Below are positions 17,290-26,244 of a stretch of DNA of 47,139 nucleotides, one piece after another (position 1 is the first letter of the stretch; every line of letters begins with the position of its first letter). The notes beneath the pieces were generated by a model, which worked only from the letters and a program-made list of their open reading frames with translations, did no database searches and was not told where the DNA came from. The position numbers were made by a program, and so were the translations under genes. This DNA is from Bacteroidota bacterium (GTDB lineage: Bacteria; Bacteroidota; Ignavibacteria; UBA10030; UBA8401), in NCBI GenBank assembly GCA_005792285.1, contig SXSI01000008.1, positions 1-47,139 on the forward strand, in the 5' to 3' direction.

Positions 17290-18753
17290 ATGAAACAGTT
17301 ATTAACTAAATACATTTTATTATTTTTCTTTGCAAGTTTTTCGTTGTATAGCCAATCGGCACAAACACAACAATTAATTTCGGCAATGATTGGTGAATCA
17401 CCATTAGAGGAAGATTTGCAAGAATTATGTGATGTAATTGGAGGAAGAGCAACAGGTTCTAAAGGTAATTTGGAATCAGTTGAATGGGGATTAAAAAAAT
17501 TTCATGACGCTGGAATTTCTGCACAAAAAGAAGCATTTGGAATGCCACGAGTTTGGCTTGAAAAGAAAACTGAAGCAACTGTTTCAGGAGATGCAAACTT
17601 CCAAATAAGAATTGTTGCAATGCCATTTTCAATTGGAAGTAAAAATGGAAATTTTATCGGACAACTTATTAGTGGTGGAAAAGGAACTGACGAGGAATTG
17701 AAAAAAATAAATTCCAAAATGAAAGATAAATTTTTAGTAATCGATTCTGACGAGTTAAAAGATATCGATGGACTTTTCGTTGATTATGCCAATTCAGCAA
17801 AAATTGAAAAGTATTCTATTTCATCCGGTGTGAAAGGAATTCTTTATGTGGGTTCCAGACCGACAATGACAATGTTTCGACACAATGCATCGCAAGGAGA
17901 TGAAAATAAAACACCACTTTTTTCTGTTGCTCGTGAACATGGAGCGAGAATTATTAGATTACTTAAACTTGGAAAAAATTTATCAGTCAATATAAAATCT
18001 GAAATCGAAGATGGAGGAGAATATAAAAGTTTCAATGTTGTCGGTGAAATAAAAGGGAGAACAAAACCTGATGAAATTGTTTTGATTGGAGCTCATCTTG
18101 ATTCGTGGGATCTTGGTCAAGGTGCAAATGACAATGGTTGCAATATTGCAATGATGATTGATATGGCGCGACAAATAAAAAAACTTGGACTTAAGCCGGA
18201 ACGAACAATTAGATTTGTTTTATGGAATGGCGAGGAACAAGGAATGATCGGTTCGTGGAGATATACAAATACACATTTGAATGAAATGGCTAATCATGTT
18301 ATGGTTGGTTCTATTGATATTGGAAGTGGAAGAATTAATGGATTTTTTGTAAATGGCCGACAAGATGTTATGAATGAACTTGAAAAATCTTTAAAACCAG
18401 TTTCAGGTTTTGGTCCATTTAATAATTTAGAAGAGCCAGTTGTCGGAACTGATAATTACGATTTTATGTTGCACGGAGTTCCGAATATTGTTGGGAATCA
18501 TGAACCACAATTTTATGGTCCAACTTATCATGCAGAATCTGATACTTATGATAAAGTAGATTTACGCCAACTGCGAATTAATGGCGCTGTAACTGCTGCA
18601 GTTGTTTGGTATTTTGCAAATGAAAATGTAAAACTTCCAAGACAATCGAGAGCTGAGGTTCAAAAAGTAATAGAAAACACTTCGCTTAGATCTCAAATGG
18701 ATATGTTTAATTTATATCCAGCTTGGGAAAATGGTTCAAGAGGAATTAAATAA
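17290..18753 (+). CDS. Secreted M28-family zinc peptidase with PA domain
   Basis: 487 residues. A signal peptide (MKQLLTKYILLFFFASFSLYS) is followed by a PA-type insertion at about 110-230, then an M28 aminopeptidase domain. Zinc ligands are in place: H269 and D271 in GAHLDSWD, bridging D281 in ANDNG, general base and ligand E315-E316 in NGEEQG, D343 in SIDIGSG and H414 in YHAESDTYD. The family includes leucyl-type aminopeptidases and glutamate carboxypeptidase-like enzymes; specificity is not readable. It likely digests peptides in the periplasm or outside the cell. The lipocalin-like gene follows after 7 bases. Confidence 0.92.
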   Translation: MKQLLTKYILLFFFASFSLYSQSAQTQQLISAMIGESPLEEDLQELCDVIGGRATGSKGNLESVEWGLKKFHDAGISAQKEAFGMPRVWLEKKTEATVSGDANFQIRIVAMPFSIGSKNGNFIGQLISGGKGTDEELKKINSKMKDKFLVIDSDELKDIDGLFVDYANSAKIEKYSISSGVKGILYVGSRPTMTMFRHNASQGDENKTPLFSVAREHGARIIRLLKLGKNLSVNIKSEIEDGGEYKSFNVVGEIKGRTKPDEIVLIGAHLDSWDLGQGANDNGCNIAMMIDMARQIKKLGLKPERTIRFVLWNGEEQGMIGSWRYTNTHLNEMANHVMVGSIDIGSGRINGFFVNGRQDVMNELEKSLKPVSGFGPFNNLEEPVVGTDNYDFMLHGVPNIVGNHEPQFYGPTYHAESDTYDKVDLRQLRINGAVTAAVVWYFANENVKLPRQSRAEVQKVIENTSLRSQMDMFNLYPAWENGSRGIK

Positions 18754-18760
18754 TTTAACG

Positions 18761-19261
18761 ATGATGAACTTATTATTATTTTATTTATTGCTATTAATTT
18801 CTAATCCAGCTTATCAATTAAATAAGGAACAGATTATTGGCGATTGGTATTTATCATTTGATCCCGATAGTTTTGAAATAGATAAAATGTCCGATCTTGG
18901 TTTTTTTGAAAAGCAGATGTATAAATTATTTGCAGCAAAAAAAATAAAAGCTTCAATGGATTCTAATAAAACCATAATGAGTTTTTTAGAAGATGGCAAG
19001 TTCAATATGAAGAGTGCAAAATCTACAAGAAAGACCGATGGAACTTGGAAAGTTGAGAATGGTAATTTAGTAATTGAGCCAACTCAAAAAGAAACTAAAA
19101 ATGATAAACCAAAACAAAGTGATAAAAAGAAATTCTCAATGAACTTTAAAGATGGTAAATGGTTTTTTAAAGGGAGTAATTTATTTTTTTATTACAAACA
19201 AAAAAATGAACTTGTAAATAGTGGTATGTACTTAAAAAAGGAATTACAAAAACCAGTTTAA
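18761..19261 (+). CDS. Small exported lipocalin-like protein
   Basis: 166 residues. A signal peptide (MMNLLLFYLLLLISNPAY) is followed by a lipocalin-like block: IIGDWYLSFD, a variable helix, then repeated short strands TIMSFLEDGKF, KTDGTWKVENGNLVIEP and GKWFFKGSNLFFYY, a pattern seen in small one-domain proteins that report 'lipocalin-like'. A lysine-rich insertion (KETKNDKPKQSDKKK) sits between strands. The start is one of two adjacent ATGs at 18761 and 18764; a start at 18731 would overlap the M28 gene and mask the signal peptide. It ends one base before the convergent esterase gene. The ligand is unknown. Confidence 0.75.
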   Translation: MMNLLLFYLLLLISNPAYQLNKEQIIGDWYLSFDPDSFEIDKMSDLGFFEKQMYKLFAAKKIKASMDSNKTIMSFLEDGKFNMKSAKSTRKTDGTWKVENGNLVIEPTQKETKNDKPKQSDKKKFSMNFKDGKWFFKGSNLFFYYKQKNELVNSGMYLKKELQKPV

Positions 19262-19262
19262 G

Positions 19263-19922
19263 TTAATTATCAATTTTTGAAGATAGCCAAATACTAAAAT
19301 CCCGAAAGCTATCGTTGTCGATCCAGTGCCCCATATTATATTCTTTGTACGTTAGTTCAATCGGTAATTTTTCTAATAATAATTTCGAGTCGCGCGCTCT
19401 TGTAATTGGAATAACTTCATCATGTAAACCATGAACCATAAAAATTTTGAGATGTTTTAATTCGGAATCACTTTTCTTTTTTTCAAAAGTTATACTTGTA
19501 AATCTTCCACTCAGTATTATTGCAGAATTTATTTTTTCTGGAAATACCAAAGCGGTGTGTAAAGAAATCATTGCTCCTTGGCTAAATCCCAATAAAAATA
19601 TTTTTTTTGCATCAACTTTATATTCGGTTATTACTTCATCAATAAATTTAATTATTTGTTCGCAACTTTTTTGAGCTTGTTCAAGGTCGGCGTCAATAAC
19701 TTCTTTACTATATTTAAGTGCAAACCATTGAAATTGATGTGGACCTAATTGTTGCGGTGCTCGAATCGAAATAATTAATAATCTTGGATCAAGTTCTTCG
19801 GCAAATGAAAATAAATCTGCCTCGTTACTTCCATATCCGTGTAGTAATAAAAGTAACGGAGGTGAATCTGATTTTATACTCGGTTCACGTTTTAGAAAAT
19901 AAAAAGAAAAATTGCTATTCAT
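19263..19922 (-). CDS. Phospholipase/carboxylesterase family alpha/beta hydrolase
   Basis: 219 residues without signal peptide. It belongs to the cytoplasmic YpfH/lysophospholipase-carboxylesterase family: LLLLHGYGSNEADLF at the oxyanion side, nucleophile S114 in LGFSQGAM, acid D168 in VHGLHDEVIPI and base H199 in NMGHWID form the triad. It should cleave short carboxylic esters or lysophospholipids. It lies downstream of plsC on the same strand with a 60-base gap, which suits a role in lipid turnover but does not prove it. Confidence 0.9.
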   Translation of the reverse strand: MNSNFSFYFLKREPSIKSDSPPLLLLLHGYGSNEADLFSFAEELDPRLLIISIRAPQQLGPHQFQWFALKYSKEVIDADLEQAQKSCEQIIKFIDEVITEYKVDAKKIFLLGFSQGAMISLHTALVFPEKINSAIILSGRFTSITFEKKKSDSELKHLKIFMVHGLHDEVIPITRARDSKLLLEKLPIELTYKEYNMGHWIDNDSFRDFSIWLSSKIDN

Positions 19923-19982
19923 AATTTGAGGATTTCGAAAAATCTATTCTCCCATAAAATATAAAAGTTTCGAAAAAATTAT

Positions 19983-20759
19983 TTAGTTTAAACTTGGCAA
20001 TCCACTTTGCACAGATTCTTGGCTTAACTTCATAATCGTTCTCGCATCCATTCCTTCTTCAGGATAAATTGGTTTATGAATTATTAAATTCATAACAATT
20101 TTCCGTACAGTCAACATTCTAAAACCGTGTCCAAAAAATGTTTCCGATTGAAACCAGGCATAAAATTTTTTTTCTTCGTTTTTAAATTGTTTACCATTAA
20201 TTGAACCAAAAGTAATTGTCAAAGGAAGAACTGGTTTTTTCGATTCAATAACAGCAAGGTAAAAAGATGGTTTGAATGGTAAAAGTTTATCTCCGTTTGA
20301 AGTTGTGCTTTCCGGAAATACAACAACTGAATTTCCTTTTAATAAAGAATCCGCAACAATTTTTGCCCGCGACGCACCTTGAGTAAGTTTTGATCTGTCA
20401 ATAAAAATAACTCCACCGATCAAACTGAGCCAACCAAAAATAGGCCACCTAATAACTTCTTTTTTACCAACAAATTGAGTTGGAATTACAGCTCCTATTA
20501 AACATATATCAAAATAGCTTAAGTGATTCGCAACAATCAAATATGATTCTTTACTTTTAATATTATTTTTTCCTTCAACTTTAATTTCAATATTAAAAAT
20601 CCAGCACATTCCAATTGCCCAAGATTGCGTAAGCTTTGATATAATTTTTCTACGAAGAGGTTTTGTAAATGGAATTATTAATAAATTAACTAAGCCTCCA
20701 AATAGAAGGTAAAAAATTAGGTGAATTGAAAAAGTGAGAAACCTACTTAGGCGTAACAT
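19983..20759 (-). CDS. plsC: 1-acyl-sn-glycerol-3-phosphate acyltransferase
   Basis: 258 residues, membrane-anchored LPLAT family. An N-terminal hydrophobic segment (IHLIFYLLFGGLVNLLIIPF) is followed by the catalytic NHLSYFD motif (H79, D84), GGVIFIDRSK and the substrate-binding FPESTTSNG, then LPLTITFG. It converts lysophosphatidic acid to phosphatidic acid with an acyl donor, the second acylation of phospholipid synthesis. Its first 17 bases overlap the 3' end of the propeller gene, so the two are translated from one message. Confidence 0.9.
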   Translation of the reverse strand: MLRLSRFLTFSIHLIFYLLFGGLVNLLIIPFTKPLRRKIISKLTQSWAIGMCWIFNIEIKVEGKNNIKSKESYLIVANHLSYFDICLIGAVIPTQFVGKKEVIRWPIFGWLSLIGGVIFIDRSKLTQGASRAKIVADSLLKGNSVVVFPESTTSNGDKLLPFKPSFYLAVIESKKPVLPLTITFGSINGKQFKNEEKKFYAWFQSETFFGHGFRMLTVRKIVMNLIIHKPIYPEEGMDARTIMKLSQESVQSGLPSLN

Positions 20760-21801
20760 TCTTTTTAATATTCTTGTAATTCCAATCTGCTAGAAAAATA
20801 TTTATTTCTCTTCTGGATTTTGCTCCGCGTGCTGATGCAAATATTATTTTTTTTTCATCAGGAGAAATCATTGGAAACCCATCAAACCCATCTGTAAATG
20901 TAATTTGTTCTAAATTTGCTCCTGAAGTATCAACAATAAAAAGGTCAAAATTAAATTTATTTGGATCACCTACATTTGATGAAAAAATAATTTTTTTTCC
21001 ATTCTTCGTAAAATAGGGTGCAAAGTTTGCAGCACCATTATTTGTAAGTTGCCTTTTATTTGATCCATCACTATTCATAATAAAAAGTTCCATTTGAGAA
21101 GGTTTAACTAACTCCTTTGAAAGTAAATCTTCTCCTAATTTTTTATCCTCAATTGAAATCGGATGATGTGCACGATAAATAATTTGTTTTCCATCGTTCG
21201 AATAAAATGCTCCTCCATCATATCCATTATCAAATGTAATTCGCTTTTGATTTGTGCCATCGATATTCATCTCATATAATTCAAGATCGCCATCTCGCGA
21301 AGAAGTAAAAATTATTTTTTTACCATCCGGCGAAACCGTGCATTCTGCGTCATAACCGATTGTGGTAGTTAATTGCTTTAAATCAGTTCCATCTTTTTTA
21401 ACTGTGAAAATATCATACTCATCAAAAACTGCCCAAACATATCCTTTTGAACGATCAGCATCAGGCAAGCAATCATCTGCTGCAGCATGTGTTGAAGCAT
21501 AAACAATTCTATCTGTTCCGGGAATAAAATAACCGCAAGTAGTTCTTCCCTTTCCAGTTGAAATTATAACTTCATTTTCACCTTTTAAATTCATTGTAAA
21601 AATTTGATCGCATTTTAAATTTCCCTTAGTTGCTTGAAAAACTATTTCTTTTCCGTTCGAAGAGAAATATGCTTCAGCATTTAAACCACCAAAAGTTAAT
21701 TGTTTTAAATTGGAAATATACTTTTCATTTATATTTATTAACGAATCACTTGCAAACAATTGCAAAGCTGATATTAATAGTGTAATAATTATTATTTTCA
21801 T
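20743..21801 (-). CDS. Exported PD40 (TolB-like) beta-propeller protein
   Basis: 352 residues. A signal peptide (MKIIIITLLISALQLFAS) precedes about six PD40 repeats, recognisable by SPDGKKIIFTSSRDGDLELY, TKNGKKIIFSSN and SPDEKKIIFASARG, each separated by an LTT/ITF turn with N-I/M-D-G-T. The fold is the TolB-type propeller, and the protein is probably periplasmic and protein-binding. There is no peptidase domain and no Pal or TolA neighbour here, so it is not tolB itself. It heads a two-gene unit with plsC. Confidence 0.86.
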   Translation of the reverse strand: MKIIIITLLISALQLFASDSLININEKYISNLKQLTFGGLNAEAYFSSNGKEIVFQATKGNLKCDQIFTMNLKGENEVIISTGKGRTTCGYFIPGTDRIVYASTHAAADDCLPDADRSKGYVWAVFDEYDIFTVKKDGTDLKQLTTTIGYDAECTVSPDGKKIIFTSSRDGDLELYEMNIDGTNQKRITFDNGYDGGAFYSNDGKQIIYRAHHPISIEDKKLGEDLLSKELVKPSQMELFIMNSDGSNKRQLTNNGAANFAPYFTKNGKKIIFSSNVGDPNKFNFDLFIVDTSGANLEQITFTDGFDGFPMISPDEKKIIFASARGAKSRREINIFLADWNYKNIKKNVTPK

Positions 21802-21926
21802 TTGCCAAAAATACGATTGTTTTATTACATAATTAAGATAAAAATTTCAAAATAAATTAAAAATATACTTGCATAAATTACAAACTTTACTTAATTGGTA
21901 GTTATAATTTAAACCAATAACCTCTT

Positions 21927-21977
21927 ATGAAACTATTAACATTAATAATTGCAATCTTTTTAAATTCTGCAAAGTGA
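21927..21977 (+). CDS. Sixteen-codon leader-like mini-ORF
   Basis: ATG at 21927, product MKLLTLIIAIFLNSAK, stop TGA at 21975-21977. The stop overlaps the GTG start of the transporter gene (GTGA), the classic arrangement for translational coupling. The peptide looks like a bare hydrophobic signal-type helix. It may be a leader that controls access to the GTG, a remnant of another gene, or chance. A 6-bp inverted repeat (ATTGGT/ACCAAT, 21894-21918) lies just upstream. No codon bias test is possible at this length. Confidence 0.3.
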   Translation: MKLLTLIIAIFLNSAK

Positions 21978-22492
21978 TTTTTAATATTTTGATTTATGTA
22001 GCAAGTATTGTTTGTGCAAATTATACAGCAACTTGGTTTTTACCAATTTCTACTTTTGCATGGGTTTCAGTCGGAACGCTAATTTTTGGAATCACTTTTA
22101 CACAACGTGATAGAATTCATTCACTTGGTAGAAAAAAAGTTTATCTAATTATTATTCTCACAGCAATTATAAATGCATTATTTTCATTTATTTGGGAAAT
22201 CCCAACGCGTATTTTAATTGCATCTTTCTGCTCAATAATTATTTCTGAAATAACTGATACCGAAGTTTATCAAACTTTCATAAATCGTCATTGGTTTTCG
22301 CGAGTTGCAAGAAGTAATGCCGTAAGTATTCCGCTTGATAGTGCTTTTTTTAATTTATTAGCATTCTATAACGTCTATTCAACTGCAATTTTATTGGGTT
22401 TAATTTTAGGTGAAATTATAGTTAAAGGTGTTGTTAGCTTGATTTATGCAGTTGTAATAAAAAAAATTAGCAACTTAAACCTTTTTAGATAA
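21974..22492 (+). CDS. VUT-family (queuosine-precursor-transporter-like) membrane protein
   Basis: 172 residues, about five or six transmembrane helices. It carries the family patterns STFAWVSVGTLIFGITFTQRD, IHSLGRKKVYL, FCSIIISEITDTEVY and NAVSIPLDSAFF. The best studied member of this group, YhhQ, imports queuosine precursors preQ0/preQ1; other members are only called putative vitamin transporters. The start is a GTG at 21974, chosen because the family N-terminus begins here and no ATG is near. No preQ1 riboswitch was found in 21802-21973. The protein is shorter than typical YhhQ (about 220). Confidence 0.8.
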   Translation: MIFNILIYVASIVCANYTATWFLPISTFAWVSVGTLIFGITFTQRDRIHSLGRKKVYLIIILTAIINALFSFIWEIPTRILIASFCSIIISEITDTEVYQTFINRHWFSRVARSNAVSIPLDSAFFNLLAFYNVYSTAILLGLILGEIIVKGVVSLIYAVVIKKISNLNLFR

Positions 22493-22540
22493 TATGAATC
22501 TAACTTGTAAATAATAAAATTAATTGAAGAAATAAATAAA

Positions 22541-23245
22541 ATGAAAAACTTATTAGCAGTAATACTCTTCTCTGTTGTTTCTATCTTCGCGCAAAATGAA
22601 AAAGATATTAAAATAAACAAAGATGGCAAAATTGAAAGAGAAGGAAAAGAAATAGTTATCAAAAGAATTGGATCAGGAGACAAAGAAATTTTTGAAGGAT
22701 CACCAAAAGGTATAAAAAAGATAATTGTTACAGCTAATGGTAAAGAAGGCTTTTTGAAAAAATTAAATTTAACTGAAGAACAAAAATTTAAAGTTGAAAA
22801 AATTCAATTTGAAACCAAAAAGAATGCAATTGAATTACGAGCAAAGCTTGCTTTATTAAAACTTGAAATTGCTTCACTATTAAAATCTGAAAATATTGAT
22901 AAATCATCAGTTGAAAAGAAAATCAAAGAATCATTTGATAAAACATCTGCATTATTTACTAATCGACTTGATTCATGGTTTAAAGTAAATGATTTATTAA
23001 ATGCTGAACAGAAAAAACTTTGGAAAGTAGTTTTAAATAAAAGAAAACAAGCTGGAAACTTAAGAGCGAAAATGCGTTTTATGCATTCTTCTAGTTCTGG
23101 AATGAACCATGGTTTTGGTGGTGGTGAAAAATTTGATATTGAAGTTAACGATTCGGGTTATGGATATTGGTACGGCACTAACGACAATGATGACGGCTTA
23201 GATTCTGATGAAAAAGAAATTCAAGTAAAAATTATTAAAGATTAA
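22541..23245 (+). CDS. Exported Spy/CpxP-like LTxxQ protein
   Basis: 234 residues. A signal peptide (MKNLLAVILFSVVSIFAQ) precedes a charged N-terminal segment, then a long helical region with two LTxxQ-type motifs (KLNLTEEQKFKVEKIQ at about 77-92 and LLNAEQKKLWKVVLNKRKQ at about 152-170), as in Spy/CpxP periplasmic chaperones and metal sensors. The tail is Gly/Asp/Tyr-rich (SGYGYWYGTNDNDDG) and is unusual for the family. A role in envelope stress or metal handling is inferred. The terminator at 23269 follows the gene. Confidence 0.78.
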   Translation: MKNLLAVILFSVVSIFAQNEKDIKINKDGKIEREGKEIVIKRIGSGDKEIFEGSPKGIKKIIVTANGKEGFLKKLNLTEEQKFKVEKIQFETKKNAIELRAKLALLKLEIASLLKSENIDKSSVEKKIKESFDKTSALFTNRLDSWFKVNDLLNAEQKKLWKVVLNKRKQAGNLRAKMRFMHSSSSGMNHGFGGGEKFDIEVNDSGYGYWYGTNDNDDGLDSDEKEIQVKIIKD

Positions 23246-23268
23246 ATAAATATTTTTTTCGTAACACT

Positions 23269-23293
23269 AAACGGGACTTCGTATCCCGTTTTT
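23269..23293 (+). terminator. Rho-independent terminator between convergent genes
   Basis: Stem AAACGGGA (23269-23276) pairs with TCCCGTTT (23284-23291) around a 7-base loop CTTCGTA, followed by T-rich sequence. It ends the plus-strand Spy-like gene 24 bases after its stop. Read from the minus strand the hairpin exists but the following T tract is weak, so it serves mainly the plus strand. Confidence 0.88.
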
Positions 23294-23296
23294 ATT

Positions 23297-26242
23297 TTAA
23301 TATGGATTTATAAGTGATAGTCTAAAATATTCTTCATCCTTGCTTGGTTCATGTCGCGGATGAGCTCGTCCATAAGCAAAATTAAATAATGCAAAATCGC
23401 CAAATTTTAGAGCGAACTTCATTTCATAACCAGTTGTAATAATTATTTTTGGTTTTATTTCACTTTTAGAATACCAAGCATTTCCAAAATCATTCACTGA
23501 TGAAATACTTAATGAACCGATTGTAATTCCAAAAATATTTAACGGAAGTTTTTCAGCAATTGGGAACCGTATTTCAATTGAACCAAAAATTAATCTATCT
23601 CCCAATCTAATATTATCCCAACCTCGCAGTGAATGGTTTTCATCATATTGAATTAAAGAAGAAATATCTTCTGTTTGCCATGGATAATAACTTGCTGGGT
23701 CATTTGTAATTCCAATATAATCTTGCGAAGGTGCTTTGCCACTTAATATTTCACTTTTTACTCTTCCATAAAAAATTAATCGTTTCGAAATTGGATAATT
23801 TAAATAAGCGTCCGATGTTATTTTTGTATAATTAAAATTTCCAAATAGTTTTGAATTTGCATTTTCAAATTGAACTTTTAATCCTTTTCCTTGCGTTGGG
23901 AACCAATCAACATTTGTAAAAGGTCGTTTGTCAAGCCATCTGTATTTTAATAATAAAATTCCCTCTTCAGCATTTTCCGGAATTGGTAATATTTTATTTT
24001 CTAATTTATTTCTGTAAACCGGTTTATTATTTTCAATCTTGTCATACATACTTTCAACACTTCGTTTTTGGAATTTAATTCCAAAACTAAATGTATGATC
24101 AGAATTCATTGCATCCCCAAAATTACTTGGAATCGATCCTGAAATTTTTAGAAGATCAACATTTTCATTTAGTCCACTCAAACTTTGATCGTAATTTCTA
24201 TATTTGGAAGTTGAATTTTTCCCAACTTCAACCGAAAGTAAGGGCCAATACATTGCGTTTATATAAGACAATAAAATTTGTTGTTCTCTTTCTACACCAT
24301 TTGTCAATTGTCCGGTAACTCCAATTATATTTCTCATCATTGGATCGGATAATAAAAATGCACCAGTTGCACCGCTACTTGACGAAAAAATAATTGGAAT
24401 TACAATCCATGAATAAAGTTTCAAATTATTGATTAACGAATATTTTTCTATTTGCGTGTTGGATTGTCGTGCGAAATTTTTCGGTAGTTTTATCTGTGAT
24501 CCCGCAGTTTTCCAATCCCAATAAAATGGGTTCATTGATAAATCTGTAAGTTTTGCAATTCTATTTGGATCGACTAAAACTAATTTTGCAGAATCTTTCT
24601 CCGGAAGTATAATTGAAATAAGTAGTGTAGAATTTGGAGCTTGTTGAACCGCGCTGATTCCATCTCCAACATCAGTAATTTGTTTTAGCGAATCATTTTC
24701 CAAATTAATTGTGTGAAGATTTAGTGTTCCTCCTTTGTGAGAAGTAAAAGTAATTGACTTATTATCACTGCTCCAAATCGGTCTTGATTCTGCTTCCGGA
24801 TTTCTTGTAATGATATTTATTTTTGAAGTTTCAAAATTATAAAGAGCAATGTTTACATTTCCATCCTCTTGAGATAATGCAAATGCAATTTGTTTTCCAT
24901 CTGAAGAAATCGAAGGAGTAATAATTTCTGTTTCGGCTTTAAAGTCAGTTAATTTTCTTTTTGTTTTCTTTTTAAGATCATATAAAAACAAATTTGCTAC
25001 ACTATTATTGTGTGATACAAAAATTATTTCCTCTTTATTTGGAACAAAAACTGGATAAGTTGCACGAACTGTAGATGTAATCCAATTTGATTCTGAAATT
25101 TTTGTATCATAAATTTTGATATCGTAAGTCATCGACTGATTTTCATCGTAATGGTATTTTGAATATGCGAGGTACTGATTATTTCTTGACCAATCCATCG
25201 AAGGATGGAATTCTCCATTATCAATTTCTTTAAATAAATATTTTGGAGCTTGCTTAACTGAATCTTTTGATTTGTTAGAAAATATTTTTTGGAAAAAAGA
25301 TTTTTCCTGCGTTGTTTCTTGTTCAGCTATAATTAAAGATTTATCCATTTGCCAATCATCCATTTCCCCTATAATTGCAATGTGGATACTGTCTTCTGCT
25401 AATCGGAAAGCAAAACTTTTTTTCAAAGGAAGTGAAATAATTTTTCCAACATCCTCATATCTTTCTTTTTGAGCGCGATATCCAAAAAAAGAAGTACTCA
25501 TATCTCTTCGCCACTCCTCGTTAAATTGTTCAACTGAAATTCCTGTTTTTAATTTGAAAGCATCGTCAAAAAAGAAAACCCCTACACTATTTCTATTGTG
25601 AACAATTGAATAAATAACTGAATCTCCGAAGCGATGAGACATATATAATAATTTCGAAAATCCATCATCATGCGGATCCATTTTATCTGATTCATTTCGA
25701 AGAAAACTATATTTGTGTTTAATGTCCGATCTATATGGCCGCCATCGTTCTGTAAAATATTCAGCTGATCCTTCAATAAACCAACTTGGTGTTCCCGATA
25801 AAAGAATTCCAAATGGTTCAGGTAGCCAACTTTTTATCGAATTCAGAAGAACAACATGTTGAAGTTCGTGCGATACAACTTGTGTTAACCATTTTTCATC
25901 TTCCAACCAAAGCGCAGCATCATTTTGATCAACCCAAATAACTACATTGTTATTCCAGTTTGCAAAACCATTCATGATTTCATCTTCAGCAGTGAATGTA
26001 ATATCTATCGTCCCAATTTTTTCTAATTTTACTTGCTTCAACAAAGATGGTAGAATCGCTTCTGAAATATCAATTCCCTTTTTTGCAATTTCTTCTATTT
26101 CAGTATGATAATGAATTCTGAAATTTTTTGATGTGATTGTTTTCCAATTTAATTCCGGATGAGTTCGATTGCTGAAAAACCAAGTTCCTTGAGAGCTCGA
26201 AATTAGTGGAAGAAAAAATATTAACAGAATTAATTTTTTCAT
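23297..26242 (-). CDS. Gluzincin protease - PD40 propeller - Omp85-like barrel fusion
   Basis: 981 residues with a signal peptide (MKKLILLIFFLPLISSSQG). Residues 30-260 are a peptidase-MA-like domain with HELQH (H125, E126, H129) and a third ligand in WFIEGSAEYF (E157). Residues 300-600 contain PD40 repeats (SSDGKQIAFALSQEDGN, SSDNKSITFTSHKGGT). The last 370 residues are beta-rich and end like an Omp85/BamA barrel (LRGWDNIRLGDRLIFGSIEIRFPI, then NDFGNAW and RLSLINPY). It is probably an outer-membrane protein whose protease and propeller parts face the periplasm. It starts 2 bases after the serine hydrolase-VanX gene, with GAGGA inside that gene's end as its ribosome binding site. Substrate unknown. 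Confidence 0.85.
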   Translation of the reverse strand: MKKLILLIFFLPLISSSQGTWFFSNRTHPELNWKTITSKNFRIHYHTEIEEIAKKGIDISEAILPSLLKQVKLEKIGTIDITFTAEDEIMNGFANWNNNVVIWVDQNDAALWLEDEKWLTQVVSHELQHVVLLNSIKSWLPEPFGILLSGTPSWFIEGSAEYFTERWRPYRSDIKHKYSFLRNESDKMDPHDDGFSKLLYMSHRFGDSVIYSIVHNRNSVGVFFFDDAFKLKTGISVEQFNEEWRRDMSTSFFGYRAQKERYEDVGKIISLPLKKSFAFRLAEDSIHIAIIGEMDDWQMDKSLIIAEQETTQEKSFFQKIFSNKSKDSVKQAPKYLFKEIDNGEFHPSMDWSRNNQYLAYSKYHYDENQSMTYDIKIYDTKISESNWITSTVRATYPVFVPNKEEIIFVSHNNSVANLFLYDLKKKTKRKLTDFKAETEIITPSISSDGKQIAFALSQEDGNVNIALYNFETSKINIITRNPEAESRPIWSSDNKSITFTSHKGGTLNLHTINLENDSLKQITDVGDGISAVQQAPNSTLLISIILPEKDSAKLVLVDPNRIAKLTDLSMNPFYWDWKTAGSQIKLPKNFARQSNTQIEKYSLINNLKLYSWIVIPIIFSSSSGATGAFLLSDPMMRNIIGVTGQLTNGVEREQQILLSYINAMYWPLLSVEVGKNSTSKYRNYDQSLSGLNENVDLLKISGSIPSNFGDAMNSDHTFSFGIKFQKRSVESMYDKIENNKPVYRNKLENKILPIPENAEEGILLLKYRWLDKRPFTNVDWFPTQGKGLKVQFENANSKLFGNFNYTKITSDAYLNYPISKRLIFYGRVKSEILSGKAPSQDYIGITNDPASYYPWQTEDISSLIQYDENHSLRGWDNIRLGDRLIFGSIEIRFPIAEKLPLNIFGITIGSLSISSVNDFGNAWYSKSEIKPKIIITTGYEMKFALKFGDFALFNFAYGRAHPRHEPSKDEEYFRLSLINPY

Positions 26243-26244
26243 AA

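Noticed and set aside
20743-21801. tolB of the Tol-Pal system
   Set aside because: The protein has PD40 repeats but no TolB N-terminal domain is recognised and its neighbours are plsC and an esterase, not pal.
21802-21973. A preQ1 riboswitch before the VUT transporter
   Set aside because: A short stem (ATTGGT/ACCAAT) is present but the A-rich tail and conserved loop of preQ1-I are missing.
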